Under the pieces are notes generated by a model, which saw only the letters and a program-made list of their open reading frames with translations, did not search any database and was not told where the DNA came from. A stretch of 60,605 nucleotides of DNA from Roseomonas sp. GTDB taxonomy: Bacteria > Pseudomonadota > Alphaproteobacteria > Acetobacterales > Acetobacteraceae. Every line of letters starts with the position of its first letter. The first letter of the stretch is position 1. Below, piece after piece: positions 7,204-17,802 of the stretch. The position numbers and the translations under genes are program-made. The stretch lies in contig JAQGHX010000186.1 in the NCBI GenBank assembly GCA_028288745.1, positions 1 through 60,605 on the forward strand, given 5' to 3'.

Positions 7204-9419
7204 GCCGCAGCGTCTCGCTTGCGGTCCATCATGCGGCGGAAGCGCTTGATGAGGCTCTGCATCCCGAAGGACAATGCACCCCAGCAGATCAGCACCACGA
7301 TGAACCCGAGGATATCCTTCCATGAGGGCTCAGTCAGGATGCGCAGCAGGCGGTCGCCCAGCGCCGTCATCAGCAGCAGGCCGGGGGCCAGCCCCAGCGC
7401 CGTGCCCACCATGTAGTCCAGAATCGGGATGCGGATGGCACCGGCAACCAGGTTGACCAGGGTAAACGGCGCCACCGGCATCAGCCGCACCATCGTGACA
7501 GCCAGGATGCCGTTCTTGGCAATGCCACGACTGACCTTGTTGATCCGGGGGCCGATGATCTTGCGGAGCAGGCCAGGACCCATGCGCCGGCCGACAAGAT
7601 AGGTCAGGAAGGCGCTGACCATGGCGCCCACCGCGGCATAAAGGAGGCCGGGCCATAAGCCGAAGGCCGCCGCGGTCGCCACGATCAGGACGTTGACCGG
7701 GAAGGCGATCAGTCCGAGCAGCATGAACAGCCCCAGCGCCATCAGCGGCCCAAAGGCGCCGCCCGCCTGCATGGAACTGGTGAAGGCCTCCGGGTTCATG
7801 AACTCGGAAAGCGGCGTATAGCGCCAAGCCACCCCCAGCACGAGCACGGGGGCAACGACCAGCGCGATCCGCAGCCAAAGCGCCATGCCGCCACCGGCAG
7901 GGTTTTCATCCGCACCGAAATCAGCGAGCAGCATACCGGGTACGATGGGACGGCGCGGGTCGGCCACGGCCTCGATCTGCGGCACTCCTTCGCCTTCGGC
8001 CAGTTCACCATCGGCGATCAGCACCAGGCGGCGCCTCCGGCTCTGCAGGGTATCCAATGCGTTGAACAGGGACCCGCCCTGGGTGGCGATGGCCACCTGC
8101 TCCGGCGTCACGCCGAGATGCTCGGCCAGCATACGGTCGCGGACGCCGCGGATGCCGGCGCGGGTCGTCTCATCCGTTGCCTCGACCACCAGGTCACATT
8201 CCGTATCGGTGCCCATGGAGCGGTTGCAGAGATTAGCCGACCCGACCCGCAGCAGCCGGTCATCGACGATCATGACCTTGGCGTGGATCATGACATCCGC
8301 CTGCGGGCCGCGCTTCTCGCCCACCTGGGGATAGAGCAGGCGGACACGGTCCCCCACGCCCGCCTGCCGCAGCAGCGTCATGAAGCGGATACGCCCGGCA
8401 AGCATGGTCCGGTGCTCCAGCCAGGTATGGTGAGTGTGGGGCCCGAGCAGCACCACCTCGAGGTCTGGTCGTTCCTTCATCCGCTCAGCCAGGCGGAAAG
8501 CGAGGTTCAGATTGGTGAAGAACTGGTTCTCGGCATAGACGCTCCGCTCCGCGCTGCCGATCATGTCCTCGAACGATCTTTCGACCTCCCGGATCTCCGG
8601 CTCACCCTCGTAAGCCGCCTGCGTACGGGCGATGCCGACCATGGCGCTGCGCAGGTCCGGCACCACGGCCGCCGGCCAGAGATCCGCCGCAGCCGGGGCT
8701 GGACGTTCGCGCGGCGGCATGTCCTCGCAGGCCGAGCGGGCCCAGCGGGCGCGAAACAGGTCGGCCAGGGCCCCGGCCGCCTCACCATCGACCATCATCT
8801 GCACGTCGTGGAAGGGCAGGTACGGATTATCGTTGGGATCGACCCGGTGCGGGTTGATCGGGGCATGGGCCGGGGTATCCCAGCGCCGGATCGTCAGGTC
8901 CAACCCGCCCGAGAAGGCGATGGCATCGTCCACCACGACGATTTTCTGGTGATGCGAGGCGCCCAGGGGCACCTCGTCATCCAGGCAAAGCTCCACCCTG
9001 GCAGGAGTGTTCCACTGCAGGGAAAGGGCGGGCAGCAACTCGCGTTCCAGCGCGTAAAGCACTGAATAATCCCATAAGAGCAGCTTGATGCGCAGATCGG
9101 GCCGGCGCTCGGCCAGGGCGGCGAGGAAAGGCCCCAGCGCGGCCGGGAGGCTGTCGCCCGTCTCCCCATCATCGCCCACCAGCGCCGTGCGGCTGTCGAT
9201 ATCCCAGCCCGCGATCAGGATACTTTTTTTGGCCTTGAGCAACGTCCGCCGCAATGCGCCGTAATAGGTGGACGCATCCACCAGGACGGCGGCACGTTCC
9301 GCCTGTTCCAGCCGCCAGACATTCTCGCCCGGTACCAGGATGGAGGGTGAAGAGGGACTGGCGGAGGACCGGTGGTCATCTGGCTGGCGGGAAGCGATGG
9401 GTGCGAGAATGGGATGCAT
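7200..9419 (-). CDS. phospholipase D-like protein fused to a VTT (TVP38/TMEM64, DedA-like) membrane domain
   Basis: About 740 residues with two parts. The N-terminal two thirds is a PLD-superfamily enzyme with two HKD motifs: [17 protein letters not shown] and [18 protein letters not shown], the arrangement of cardiolipin synthases and phospholipases D. After a linker (about residues 490-520) the C-terminal third is hydrophobic and matches VTT/SNARE-associated domains ([51 protein letters not shown]). It probably acts at the inner-membrane face on phospholipids; VTT proteins are lipid scramblases or lipid-carrier flippases in characterised cases. Start uncertain: ATG 9419 used, GTG 9455 and ATG 9437 are in frame. 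Coupled to the EEP gene downstream. Confidence 0.88.
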   Translation of the reverse strand: MHPILAPIASRQPDDHRSSASPSSPSILVPGENVWRLEQAERAAVLVDASTYYGALRRTLLKAKKSILIAGWDIDSRTALVGDDGETGDSLPAALGPFLAALAERRPDLRIKLLLWDYSVLYALERELLPALSLQWNTPARVELCLDDEVPLGASHHQKIVVVDDAIAFSGGLDLTIRRWDTPAHAPINPHRVDPNDNPYLPFHDVQMMVDGEAAGALADLFRARWARSACEDMPPRERPAPAAADLWPAAVVPDLRSAMVGIARTQAAYEGEPEIREVERSFEDMIGSAERSVYAENQFFTNLNLAFRLAERMKERPDLEVVLLGPHTHHTWLEHRTMLAGRIRFMTLLRQAGVGDRVRLLYPQVGEKRGPQADVMIHAKVMIVDDRLLRVGSANLCNRSMGTDTECDLVVEATDETTRAGIRGVRDRMLAEHLGVTPEQVAIATQGGSLFNALDTLQSRRRRLVLIADGELAEGEGVPQIEAVADPRRPIVPGMLLADFGADENPAGGGMALWLRIALVVAPVLVLGVAWRYTPLSEFMNPEAFTSSMQAGGAFGPLMALGLFMLLGLIAFPVNVLIVATAAAFGLWPGLLYAAVGAMVSAFLTYLVGRRMGPGLLRKIIGPRINKVSRGIAKNGILAVTMVRLMPVAPFTLVNLVAGAIRIPILDYMVGTALGLAPGLLLMTALGDRLLRILTEPSWKDILGFIVVLICWGALSFGMQSLIKRFRRMMDRKRDAAA

Positions 9420-9496
9420 GGCCGTGGTGCAACGCATTGCGGCGCGAAAAGTCACGCCTTGCGCGCCGCAAAATCTCCCGGGCCTGGCCGTATGGC

Positions 9497-9525
9497 TTGA
9501 CGCGGGCAGCCCCGCGCGGGATCAC
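9497..9525 (+). promoter_or_regulatory. candidate sigma-70-type promoter for trpS
   Basis: TTGACG at 9497-9502, a 17-nt spacer, and a weak GATCAC at 9520-9525, placing a start site near 9532. The spacer contains the inverted repeat CGCGGG-CAGC-CCCGCG (9501-9516). The -35 is good, the -10 poor; low confidence. Confidence 0.3.
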
Positions 9526-9556
9526 GCCCGCACTTGGCGCGAAAGGTATGACGGCG

Positions 9557-10558
9557 ATGCAGCGCGTGTTTTCCGGGATCCAGCCCTCCGGCATTCCCAC
9601 CCTCGGCAATTACCTGGGTGCGATCCGCAACTGGGTGCCCATGATGAACGACCACGAATGCATCTATTGCGTGGTCGACCTGCATGCCATCACCCAGCCC
9701 TTCGACCCGAAGACGCTGGCCACCCAGACACGGGAGATGGCGGCGGCACTGATCGCCTGCGGCGTGGACCCTGACCGCTGCGTGCTGTTCGTGCAGAGCC
9801 ACGTGCATGCCCATACCCGCCTGGCCTGGATCTTCAACTGCGTCGCCCGCATGGGCTGGCTGAACCGCATGACGCAGTTCAAGGACAAGGCCGGCAAGGA
9901 CCGCGAGAACGCCGGCGCCGGCCTCTACGTCTATCCGAACCTGATGGCAGCCGACATCCACGCCTATCACGCCACCCGCGTTCCGGTGGGCGAGGACCAG
10001 AAGCAACACCTGGAACTGGCGAACGACATCGCCCAGAAGTTCAACCACGATTTTGGCGAGGATTTCTTCCCGAATATCGAGCCGATGATCCAGGGTGTGG
10101 CCGCGCGCGTCATGTCGCTGCGGGACGGCACGAAGAAGATGTCGAAGTCGGACCCCTCCGACCAATCGCGCATCAACCTGACCGATGACGGCGACACCAT
10201 CGCCCTGAAGATCCGCCGGGCAAGGACCGATGCCGAGCCGCTTCCCTCCGAGTTGGGCGGCCTGGATTCGCGGCCCGAGGCGCGCAACCTGGTGGGCATG
10301 CTGGCCGCCATTGCCGGGCAGACCCCCGCCGAGGTGCTGCGCGAGCATGCCGGCAAAGGTTTCGGCACCTTCAAGGAGGTGCTGACCGAGGCACTGGTGG
10401 CCCATTTCAGCCCGATCCAGGCCGAGATGCAGCGGCTGCTGGCCGACCCTGGCGCCGTGGATGCCGCACTCCGCAAGGGGGCGGACCGCGCTGCCGCCAT
10501 CGCCGACCCGATCGTGACGCGGGCCGAGGAACTGGTGGGCTTCCTGCCCCGCCGCTGA
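9557..10558 (+). CDS. trpS: tryptophanyl-tRNA synthetase
   Basis: 333-residue class I synthetase charging tRNA-Trp. Shows the [17 protein letters not shown] segment containing the HIGH-equivalent (TLGN), VDLHAIT, the tRNA/Trp-site region [18 protein letters not shown], and KKMSKS for ATP binding at about residue 195. Start: ATG 9557 has an AAAGG about 10 nt upstream; ATG 9548 (adds MTA) is possible but sits only 1 nt from that element. Much longer frames upstream are shadows of the divergent PLD gene. The gene is monocistronic, divergent from the PLD-VTT gene and convergent with ispDF (5 nt between stops). Confidence 0.95.
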   Translation: MQRVFSGIQPSGIPTLGNYLGAIRNWVPMMNDHECIYCVVDLHAITQPFDPKTLATQTREMAAALIACGVDPDRCVLFVQSHVHAHTRLAWIFNCVARMGWLNRMTQFKDKAGKDRENAGAGLYVYPNLMAADIHAYHATRVPVGEDQKQHLELANDIAQKFNHDFGEDFFPNIEPMIQGVAARVMSLRDGTKKMSKSDPSDQSRINLTDDGDTIALKIRRARTDAEPLPSELGGLDSRPEARNLVGMLAAIAGQTPAEVLREHAGKGFGTFKEVLTEALVAHFSPIQAEMQRLLADPGAVDAALRKGADRAAAIADPIVTRAEELVGFLPRR

Positions 10559-10563
10559 GCCGT

Positions 10564-11709
10564 TCAGGCCGGCAGAAGAAGCGTCGCCGCCGCCTGGGCG
10601 GCGATGCCCTCGCCACGGCCGGTGAAGCCCAGCCGTTCTGTCGTGGTGGCCTTCACCGAGACGCGCGTGACCGGCACGCCCAGCAATGCCGCCACGCGCA
10701 GCCGCATCGCCTCGGCATGCGGGGTGATCTTCGGGCGCTCACAGATCAATGTGACGTCCGCATGGGTCAGGATACCGCCACGCGCGGCCACACGGCCGGC
10801 CGCATGACGCAGGAAGGCGGCGCTGTCGGCATCCTTCCATTCCATGTCGCTTGGCGGGAAGTGGCGGCCGATATCGCCCTCGGCCAACGCCCCATAGATG
10901 GCGTCGCATAAGGCGTGCAGCCCGACATCGGCATCCGAATGTCCGTCCAGCCCCAGCGGATGCGGGACGGTCACGCCGCAAAGGATCAGCGGCCGGCCCT
11001 CGACCAGCCGGTGGACGTCGAACCCCGTGCCCATCGCGGGCAGGAAGCGCGGCAGCAGGGCGGCCTCGGCGCGGGCCAGATCCTCGGGATAGGTCACTTT
11101 CAGATTGTCCTCCGATCCGGGCAGCAGGGCGACGGCGAGGCCGGCGGCTTCCAGCAAGGCCGCGTCGTCGGTGGCTTCCGCCGCCGCGGCGCGGTGGGCC
11201 TTCAGCAGCGCCCCGAAGCGGAAAGCCTGCGGAGTCTGCGCGCGATACAGCCCGACGCGCGGCACGGTATGCAGGATGGTGCTGTCCCGGCCGGCCTTCA
11301 GCGTATCCGTCACCGGCTGCGCGGGAATGGCACCGGGGCAGGTGTCCAGCGCCGCCAGCAGGGCAGGGACAATGCCGGGCGGCAGTATGGGGCGGGCAGC
11401 GTCATGCACGAGCACGATATCGGGTGGGTCGGCGGCCAGCGCCTCCAGCCCGGCACGGACACTCTCCTGCCGCGACGCGCCACCCTGCACAGGCGGCAGG
11501 CAGGGCAGGCCCTCCAGCATGGCCATGACACGGCCGGCCTCGCCGGGCGCCACGACAGGCAGCAGGGCCTGGACCTCGCCGCCCCGCAGCAGAGCCTCCG
11601 CCGCGTGGCGCAGGATCGGGCGGCCGAGCAAGGGCATGAACTGCTTCGGTTCGGCGGCCCCGAAGCGGGAACCGCTTCCGGCCGCCATCAACAGGGCGAT
11701 GACGCGCAT
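10564..11709 (-). CDS. ispDF: bifunctional IspD/IspF (MEP isoprenoid pathway)
   Basis: 381 residues combining 2-C-methyl-D-erythritol 4-phosphate cytidylyltransferase (residues 1 to about 220) and 2-C-methyl-D-erythritol 2,4-cyclodiphosphate synthase (about 226-381), which act at the third and fifth steps of the non-mevalonate pathway. IspD motifs: [16 protein letters not shown] (CTP loop), VHDAARP, TPQAFRF. IspF motifs: [29 protein letters not shown] (zinc site) and [11 protein letters not shown]. The fusion is common in alphaproteobacteria. ATG 11709 is the only start giving a normal IspD N terminus. It diverges from dusB; the usual dusB/ispDF neighbourhood of the group is kept. Confidence 0.96.
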   Translation of the reverse strand: MRVIALLMAAGSGSRFGAAEPKQFMPLLGRPILRHAAEALLRGGEVQALLPVVAPGEAGRVMAMLEGLPCLPPVQGGASRQESVRAGLEALAADPPDIVLVHDAARPILPPGIVPALLAALDTCPGAIPAQPVTDTLKAGRDSTILHTVPRVGLYRAQTPQAFRFGALLKAHRAAAAEATDDAALLEAAGLAVALLPGSEDNLKVTYPEDLARAEAALLPRFLPAMGTGFDVHRLVEGRPLILCGVTVPHPLGLDGHSDADVGLHALCDAIYGALAEGDIGRHFPPSDMEWKDADSAAFLRHAAGRVAARGGILTHADVTLICERPKITPHAEAMRLRVAALLGVPVTRVSVKATTTERLGFTGRGEGIAAQAAATLLLPA

Positions 11710-11776
11710 GGCCCGGAACCTATCCGCCACCCGGCGAACTGGCCAGGGGTCAGCCGGCCCTGCGATGGGTTGAGCA

Positions 11777-11805
11777 TGGACGCCGGCCGCCGCCGGCCCT
11801 AGATT
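11777..11805 (+). promoter_or_regulatory. candidate promoter for the dusB-ntr run
   Basis: TGGACG (11777-11782), 17-nt spacer, TAGATT (11800-11805). The spacer carries the inverted repeat GCCGGC-CGCC-GCCGGC (11782-11797). The -10 ends only 9 nt before the dusB ATG, so a transcript starting here would have almost no leader. No NtrC/sigma-54 element (TGGCAC-N5-TTGC) is visible. Low confidence. Confidence 0.3.
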
Positions 11806-11814
11806 GCCCAAATC

Positions 11815-12960
11815 ATGAGCATCGACACTCAGCGCGATCCTGCCGCCTCGTCCGCCGCGGTCGAGGCCGCCATGCCACCCCTGCTGCGGCCGATCTCGGT
11901 CGGGGCCCTGCGGATCGACGCGCCGGTGATCCTGGCGCCGATGTCGGGCGTGACCGACCTGCCGTTCCGCCGCCTGTGCCGCGCGCTGAAGGCACCCATG
12001 GTGGTCAGCGAGATGATCGCGAGCCAGGCCATGGTGCGGGAGAATCGAAACACGCTCAAAATGGCCGAGGTCGATGGCTTCGGCGGTCCTGCCAGCGTCC
12101 AATTGGCCGGCTGCGACCCCGCCGTGATGGCCGAGGCCGCGAAACTGGCCGCCGACCGGGGCGCGGCGATCATCGATATCAATTTCGGCTGCCCGGTGAA
12201 GAAAGTGGCGATCGGCCAGCAGGCCGGCAGCGCGCTGATGCGCGACGAGATCGGCGCCGCTCGCATCCTGGAAGCCGTGGTCAAGGCCGTGCCGGTGCCC
12301 GTGACGCTGAAGATGCGCATGGGCTGGGACCACAGCAGTTTGAACGCGCCGCGCCTCTCCAAAATCGCGGAGGAATGCGGCATCCAACTGGTGACGGTGC
12401 ATGGCCGCACCCGGCAGATGCTCTATACCGGAACCGCCGACTGGCGTTTCGTCGCCACGGTGAAGGCGGCGGTGGGCATTCCCGTCATCGTCAATGGCGA
12501 CATCCTGACGCCGGAGGACGCGGCCGAGGCGCTGCGACAGTCGGGCGCCGATGGCGTCATGATCGGGCGCGGCTGCTACGGCCGTCCCTGGCTGCTGGCG
12601 CAGGTGGCGGAATACCTGACCACGGGTACGCTGCTGCCGGAACCCGACCTCGCCACCCATTACGATATCCTGCTGCGCCACTACCGGGACATGCTGTCGC
12701 ACCATGGCGAGCAGACGGGCGTGCGCCTCGCGCGCAAGCACCTGGCCTGGTATTCGAAGGGCCTGCCGGGTTCGGCCGAGTTCCGCGTGCGCGTGAACCA
12801 TGCGGAGACGGCACAGGCGGCCGAGGCCGTGCTGGATGACTTCTACCGCCCGTTGATCGAGCAGGGCGTGACCGCGGTGCGCGATGCGCTTTCCGCCGCA
12901 GGGCGCGAACAGGCGGCCCGGGGCGAAACTGACCAGGGGCAGGACGCATTGGCCGCATGA
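11815..12960 (+). CDS. dusB: tRNA-dihydrouridine synthase DusB (NifR3)
   Basis: 381-residue FMN enzyme reducing uridine in the tRNA D loop with NADPH. TIM-barrel landmarks: [18 protein letters not shown] near 45-60, [24 protein letters not shown], the catalytic-Cys segment [19 protein letters not shown], and [14 protein letters not shown] followed by GDILTPEDA and [13 protein letters not shown]. The extra C-terminal helical domain ends with [12 protein letters not shown]. Alphaproteobacteria call it nifR3 because it leads the ntrBC operon, as here: its stop overlaps the ntrB ATG by 4 nt. Confidence 0.96.
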   Translation: MSIDTQRDPAASSAAVEAAMPPLLRPISVGALRIDAPVILAPMSGVTDLPFRRLCRALKAPMVVSEMIASQAMVRENRNTLKMAEVDGFGGPASVQLAGCDPAVMAEAAKLAADRGAAIIDINFGCPVKKVAIGQQAGSALMRDEIGAARILEAVVKAVPVPVTLKMRMGWDHSSLNAPRLSKIAEECGIQLVTVHGRTRQMLYTGTADWRFVATVKAAVGIPVIVNGDILTPEDAAEALRQSGADGVMIGRGCYGRPWLLAQVAEYLTTGTLLPEPDLATHYDILLRHYRDMLSHHGEQTGVRLARKHLAWYSKGLPGSAEFRVRVNHAETAQAAEAVLDDFYRPLIEQGVTAVRDALSAAGREQAARGETDQGQDALAA

Positions 12961-14090
12961 ACATCTTCACCCGCCGTGCCGGCGAGACCGAAGCGACATT
13001 GCCCGACAGTATCTCGGTGCTGTCGGCCCTGCCGGTTCCGGTCGTGGTGCTGGACCGCGAGAACCGCTTCAAGTTCGCCAATCCAGCGGCAGAGCAGTTC
13101 TTCCAGCTTTCCTTCAGCTCCCTGGCGCCGCTGGCCCTGACCGACATCATTCCACCAGATGCGCGCCTGCTGGCGATGGTGGATCAGGTGCGCAGCCAGG
13201 ATGCGCCGGTGTCCGACCATGACCTGACGCTGGAAAGCCCGCGCCTGCACCACACCGGCGTCGCCGCCCACGGCGCGCCGCTGCCGGAAATGCCCGGCGC
13301 CGTGGTCCTGACGCTGCTGGACGGCAGCAAGGCGCAGAAGCTGGACCGGCAACTGAATTTCCGGGGCGCGGCGCGCGGCGCTTCCGCCATGGCGGCGATG
13401 CTGGCGCATGAGGTGAAGAACCCGCTCTCCGGCATCCGTGGCGCCGCGCAGTTGCTGGAACAGAATGCCAACGAGGACGACCGCGAACTCTGTGTGCTGA
13501 TCCAGGACGAAGTCGACCGCATTCGCAACCTTGTCGAGCGCATGGAGATGTTCTCCGAGCGCCCGGTCGAGCGCAGCGTCGTCAATATCCATGAAGTGCT
13601 GGATCATGTCCGCCGCATCTCCAGCAGCGGCTTCGCCAGCCACCTGCGCATCGTCGAGAATTACGACCCCTCGCTGCCCGCGGTCTGGGGCAATCGCGAC
13701 TTCCTGGTGCAGATCCTGCTGAACCTGGTGAAGAACGCGGCTGAGGCGGTGGACCCGCAGGGCGGCGAGATCCAGCTTTCCACCGCCTATCATCATGGCG
13801 TGCGCATCGCGATCCCTGGCTCGCGCGACCGCGTGCACCTGCCCCTGCAGGTCAGCGTGCGCGACAATGGCCCGGGGATCGATGAGGAAGTGCGCGCCAA
13901 CCTGTGGGAGCCCTTCGTCACCACCAAGCGGGGCGGGCAGGGGCTTGGGCTTGCCATGGTCGCCAAGCTCGTCGCCGATCAGGGCGCCCTGATCGAATGC
14001 GACAGCCGCCCGGGGCGCACCATCTTCCGCCTCTCGTTGCCGATGCCGCCGGCCAACCTTCCCGCCTCACTCGAGACCCGAACCGAATGA
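12957..14090 (+). CDS. ntrB: nitrogen regulation sensor histidine kinase NtrB (GlnL)
   Basis: 377-residue soluble histidine kinase that, controlled by PII protein, phosphorylates or dephosphorylates NtrC in response to nitrogen status. A PAS domain spans about 15-130 ([20 protein letters not shown]). The H-box is [20 protein letters not shown] near 145 with the phosphorylatable His; ATPase motifs are LVKNAAEAV (N box), VRDNGPGID (G1), and GQGLGLAMV (G2). No membrane segment is present. Overlaps dusB and ntrC by 4 nt on each side, so stoichiometry is probably set by translational coupling. Confidence 0.95.
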   Translation: MNIFTRRAGETEATLPDSISVLSALPVPVVVLDRENRFKFANPAAEQFFQLSFSSLAPLALTDIIPPDARLLAMVDQVRSQDAPVSDHDLTLESPRLHHTGVAAHGAPLPEMPGAVVLTLLDGSKAQKLDRQLNFRGAARGASAMAAMLAHEVKNPLSGIRGAAQLLEQNANEDDRELCVLIQDEVDRIRNLVERMEMFSERPVERSVVNIHEVLDHVRRISSSGFASHLRIVENYDPSLPAVWGNRDFLVQILLNLVKNAAEAVDPQGGEIQLSTAYHHGVRIAIPGSRDRVHLPLQVSVRDNGPGIDEEVRANLWEPFVTTKRGGQGLGLAMVAKLVADQGALIECDSRPGRTIFRLSLPMPPANLPASLETRTE

Positions 14091-15526
14091 CCGACAGCCG
14101 CACCATCCTGATCGCGGATGACGACCGCGCCATCCGTACCGTGCTGTCCCAGGCGCTGGGGCGTGCGGGCTATACCGTGCGGGCCACATCCTCCGCCGCC
14201 ACGCTGTGGCGCTGGGTGGAGGAAGGAATTGGCGACCTGGTGATCACCGACGTCATCATGCCGGATGAGAACGGGCTGGACCTGGTACCACGCATCAAGC
14301 GCGTGCGGCCGGAACTGCGCGTTGTGGTGATGTCCGCGCAATCCACCTTCATGACGGCGGTCAAGGCCGCCCAGCGCGGCGCCTTCGAATACCTGCCGAA
14401 GCCCTTCGACCTGAAGGAACTGCTCTCGGTCGTCGCCCGCGCGCTGACGGCGCCGGCCGCGCCGCAACCCGCCTCGGACGAGGGCGAGGGCGAGCGGCTT
14501 CCGCTGATCGGCCGTTCCGCCGCCATGCAGGATATCTACCGCACTGTCGCCCGCCTCACGACCACCGACCTGACGGTGATGATCACGGGCGAGAGCGGCA
14601 CGGGCAAGGAACTGATCTCCCGCGCCCTGCACGATTACGGACGCCGCCGCACCGGCCCGTTCATCGCCATCAACATGGCCGCCATCCCGCGCGAGCTGAT
14701 CGAGAGCGAGTTGTTCGGCCATGAACGCGGCGCCTTCACGGGCGCCCTGGCGCGTGGCCTCGGGCGGTTCGAGCAGGCGGCCGGCGGTACGCTGTTCCTC
14801 GATGAGATCGGCGATATGCCGCCCGAGGCACAGACCCGCCTGCTGCGCGTGCTGCAGGAGGGCGAGTTCACCACGGTCGGCGGCCGCAACCCGATCAAGG
14901 CCAATGTCCGTATCGTGGCGGCGACGCACCGGGACCTGCGGCAGGCCATCCGCCAGGGGTTGTTCCGCGAGGACCTGTTCTACCGCCTGAACGTCGTGCC
15001 CATCCGCCTGCCGCCACTGCGCGAGCGCACCGAGGACATTCCCCTGCTGGCCCGCCATTTCCTGGACCGCGCCAAGGCCTCGGGCCTGCCGGGCAAGCAA
15101 CTGGACCAGGAGGCGGTGGACCGGCTGCGCCGCCATGCCTGGCCCGGCAATGCGCGCGAGTTGGAGAACCTGATGCGCCGGCTGGCCGCGCTCTACCCGC
15201 AGGAGGTGATCGGCGCCGATGCTGTCTCCGCCGAACTGGCCGAGGCCGAGCCGATGGCCGACCTGGAGATGCGGGCGCCCGAGACGCTGGAGCAGGCAGT
15301 GGAGCGCCACCTGACCACCTTCGTCGCCGCCCAAAAGGACGGCCTTCCCGTGCGCGACCTGTATGAGCGCGTCCTCTCCGAAGTGGAGCGGCCCTTGCTG
15401 CGGCTGGCCCTCGCCGCCACGCGCGGCAACCAGATCAAGGCCGCCGCCATGCTGGGCCTGAACCGGAATACCCTGCGCAAAAAGATCCGCGAACTGGATC
15501 TGCCGGTGGTACGCGGTCTGTCCTGA
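14087..15526 (+). CDS. ntrC: nitrogen regulation response regulator NtrC
   Basis: 479-residue sigma-54 activator, the partner of NtrB. Receiver domain: DDD acidic pocket at 11-13, phosphoacceptor Asp 55 ([10 protein letters not shown]), Lys in YLPKPFD near 105. AAA+ domain: GESGTGKE Walker A near 168-175, the sigma-54 contact loop GAFTGA intact at 215-220, Walker [13 protein letters not shown], and arginine-finger region. The C-terminal Fis-type helix-turn-helix is [18 protein letters not shown]. It should activate glutamine synthetase and other nitrogen genes. Starts inside the ntrB stop (ATGA). Confidence 0.96.
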   Translation: MTDSRTILIADDDRAIRTVLSQALGRAGYTVRATSSAATLWRWVEEGIGDLVITDVIMPDENGLDLVPRIKRVRPELRVVVMSAQSTFMTAVKAAQRGAFEYLPKPFDLKELLSVVARALTAPAAPQPASDEGEGERLPLIGRSAAMQDIYRTVARLTTTDLTVMITGESGTGKELISRALHDYGRRRTGPFIAINMAAIPRELIESELFGHERGAFTGALARGLGRFEQAAGGTLFLDEIGDMPPEAQTRLLRVLQEGEFTTVGGRNPIKANVRIVAATHRDLRQAIRQGLFREDLFYRLNVVPIRLPPLRERTEDIPLLARHFLDRAKASGLPGKQLDQEAVDRLRRHAWPGNARELENLMRRLAALYPQEVIGADAVSAELAEAEPMADLEMRAPETLEQAVERHLTTFVAAQKDGLPVRDLYERVLSEVERPLLRLALAATRGNQIKAAAMLGLNRNTLRKKIRELDLPVVRGLS

Positions 15527-17802
15527 TGAAACCCGCGGGCGCCTCCCCGCCGCGGTTCGGGCGCCGGCTGGCGGACTGGCTGCTCGGCCGGTTCGTGACG
15601 CTGGTGCTGGCGGCGGGCGCGCTGCTGCTGGGTATCGGCACCTTCACCCTGCTCTCCGGCGGCAGCCCCTTCGGGCCGACCAAGCCGGGGCAGGTGGCGG
15701 CGATGGTGCTGGTCAATGCGCTGTTCCTGCTGCTGTTGCTGGGTTCCGTGATCGGCCGTCTGGTGCGGGTCTGGGCGGAGCGGCGCCGTGGCTCGGCCGG
15801 GTCGCGGCTGCATGTCCGGCTGGTGCTGCTGTTCAGCGTCACGGCGGTGCTGCCTGCGGTGCTGGTGGCCATCTTCGCCGCGGTCTTTTTCAACCTTGGC
15901 ATCCAGGCCTGGTTCAGCGACCGGGTGCGCAGCACGCTGGAGGCCAGCCTCGTCGCGTCCCGCGCCTATCTGGACGAGCACCGCAACACCATCCGCGCCG
16001 ACGCGCTGGCAATGGCCGCCGACTTGAACCGCAACAGCCTGCTGCTTGAGACCAACCAATATGCCTTCGCCCGCCTGCTGGCGACGCATACGTCGCTGCG
16101 CGGACTGACCGATTCCGTGGTGTTCGAGCCCATCCTGAATCAGGTGGTGGCCCATGCGGGCCTGACCACCACGACGGTGCTGGAACCGCTGCCGGCCTGG
16201 GCGATGGAGCAGGCCCGCACCGGCGACGTGGCCGTGCTGCCCGGCGAATCCGAGGAGGGCAGGGTGCGCGCGCTGGTGGCGCTGGATATCCAGCCCGGCC
16301 TGATGCTGCTGATCGGGCGCCCGGTGGACCCCGGCGTGATCGAGCATATGCAGCGCACCGAACTCGCGTTCCAGGAATATGACCAGCTCGACCGCAATCG
16401 CTCGGGTCTGCAGATCACCTTCGCCATGATCTTCGCCATCGCGGCGCTGCTGGTCCTGCTGGCCGCGGTCTCGATCGGGCTGGTCATCGCCAACCAGATC
16501 GCCCGGCCGCTGTCACGCCTGATCGTGGCGGCGGACCGGGTGCGCGGCGGCGACCTGACCGTGCGGGTGTCGGAAGGCGACGCGGATGACGAGGTCGGCG
16601 GCCTCAGCCGCGCCTTCAACCGCATGACCAACCAGTTGGCCGCGCAGCGCAGCGAATTGATGGAAGCCTATCGCCAGATCGACGAACGGCGGCGCTTCAC
16701 GGAGACGGTGCTGTCCGGTGTTTCGGCCGGCGTGGTGGGGCTCGATGCCGAGGGAAGGATCAACCTGCCCAACCGCAGCGCCAGCGAGCTTCTGGGCCGG
16801 GACCTGGATGCAGATCTCGGTGCGCGCATGGCCCAGGTGGTGCCGGAATTCGCAGCCCTGCTGGAGGCCGCCATGGCCGCGCCTGACCGTAGCCGCGTGG
16901 CCGAGATCCGGATTGGCGGTCCTTCCGACCGCCGGACGCTGATGGCGCAGATCGGCGCCGAGACGCAGCGCGGCCAGGTAGTGGGCTATGTCCTGACCTT
17001 CGACGATATCACAGAACTGCTATCCGCTCAGCGCAAGGCGGCTTGGTCCGATGTCGCACGGCGCATCGCGCATGAGATCAAAAATCCACTGACCCCGATC
17101 CAGTTGTCGGCGGAGCGGCTGAAGCGCCGCTACCTGAAGGAAATCACTTCCGACCCTGAGACGTTTAAAGCCTGCACGGACACCATCGTCCGGCAAGTGG
17201 AGGATATTGGGCGGATGGTGGATGAATTTTCGGCCTTTGCCCGGATGCCGCAGCCGGTCATCCGTGCCGAAGACCCTGGCCAGATTGCACGGGAAGCCCT
17301 GATCCTGCACCAGAATGCCCATCACGATATTGTTTTTTCAACCTCCATCCCGGATTCACCGCCACGCATCCGCTGTGATCGCCGTCTGACAGGGCAGGCG
17401 CTAACCAACCTTCTGGCGAATGCCGCCGATGCCGTGCAGGCCCGCAGACAGGCCGAGCAAGCTGCGGGAGGCCCCATGAATGCAGGCGAGATCCGCATTC
17501 TGGTGGAGCCCTCCGACGACTGGCTGACCATCGCGATCGAGGATAACGGGACAGGCCTGCCCCAAGGCGAGGAGCGCGAGAGGCTGACGGAGCCGTATGT
17601 GACCCATAAGCCGAAGGGAACCGGCCTTGGTCTTGCCATCGTCAAGAAGATCATGGAGGACCACGGCGGCAGGATCCTGCTGACGGACCGGCAGGGTGGT
17701 GCGGGTGGAACACGGGCAGCCCTGATCTTCCCGCTGCAAGCGGCGCAGCCCGAGCCGGATATTGAAGCCAAGATGACGGAGGTGCAGCAGCATGGCGCAT
17801 GA
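15526..17802 (+). CDS. ntrY: sensor histidine kinase NtrY
   Basis: 758-residue membrane kinase of the alphaproteobacterial NtrY/NtrX pair, implicated in nitrogen, redox and envelope responses. N-terminal membrane helices lie at about 20-45, 55-75 and 95-120 (LLFSVTAVLPAVLVAIFAAV); a periplasmic segment follows up to another helix around 300-330 (FAMIFAIAALLVLLAAVSIG); then HAMP (NQIARPLSRLI), PAS (VVGLDAEGRINLPNRSASEL), and the kinase core with H-box ARRIAHEIKNPLTPIQLSAE and ATPase motifs LLANAADAV and GTGLGLAIVKKI. TGATG overlap with ntrC. Its last 11 nt overlap ntrX. Confidence 0.95.
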   Translation: MKPAGASPPRFGRRLADWLLGRFVTLVLAAGALLLGIGTFTLLSGGSPFGPTKPGQVAAMVLVNALFLLLLLGSVIGRLVRVWAERRRGSAGSRLHVRLVLLFSVTAVLPAVLVAIFAAVFFNLGIQAWFSDRVRSTLEASLVASRAYLDEHRNTIRADALAMAADLNRNSLLLETNQYAFARLLATHTSLRGLTDSVVFEPILNQVVAHAGLTTTTVLEPLPAWAMEQARTGDVAVLPGESEEGRVRALVALDIQPGLMLLIGRPVDPGVIEHMQRTELAFQEYDQLDRNRSGLQITFAMIFAIAALLVLLAAVSIGLVIANQIARPLSRLIVAADRVRGGDLTVRVSEGDADDEVGGLSRAFNRMTNQLAAQRSELMEAYRQIDERRRFTETVLSGVSAGVVGLDAEGRINLPNRSASELLGRDLDADLGARMAQVVPEFAALLEAAMAAPDRSRVAEIRIGGPSDRRTLMAQIGAETQRGQVVGYVLTFDDITELLSAQRKAAWSDVARRIAHEIKNPLTPIQLSAERLKRRYLKEITSDPETFKACTDTIVRQVEDIGRMVDEFSAFARMPQPVIRAEDPGQIAREALILHQNAHHDIVFSTSIPDSPPRIRCDRRLTGQALTNLLANAADAVQARRQAEQAAGGPMNAGEIRILVEPSDDWLTIAIEDNGTGLPQGEERERLTEPYVTHKPKGTGLGLAIVKKIMEDHGGRILLTDRQGGAGGTRAALIFPLQAAQPEPDIEAKMTEVQQHGA

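Noticed and set aside
10564-12801. 745-codon reading of ispDF extended upstream through dusB
   Set aside because: Only the part from 11709 matches IspD/IspF; the rest is the complement of dusB.
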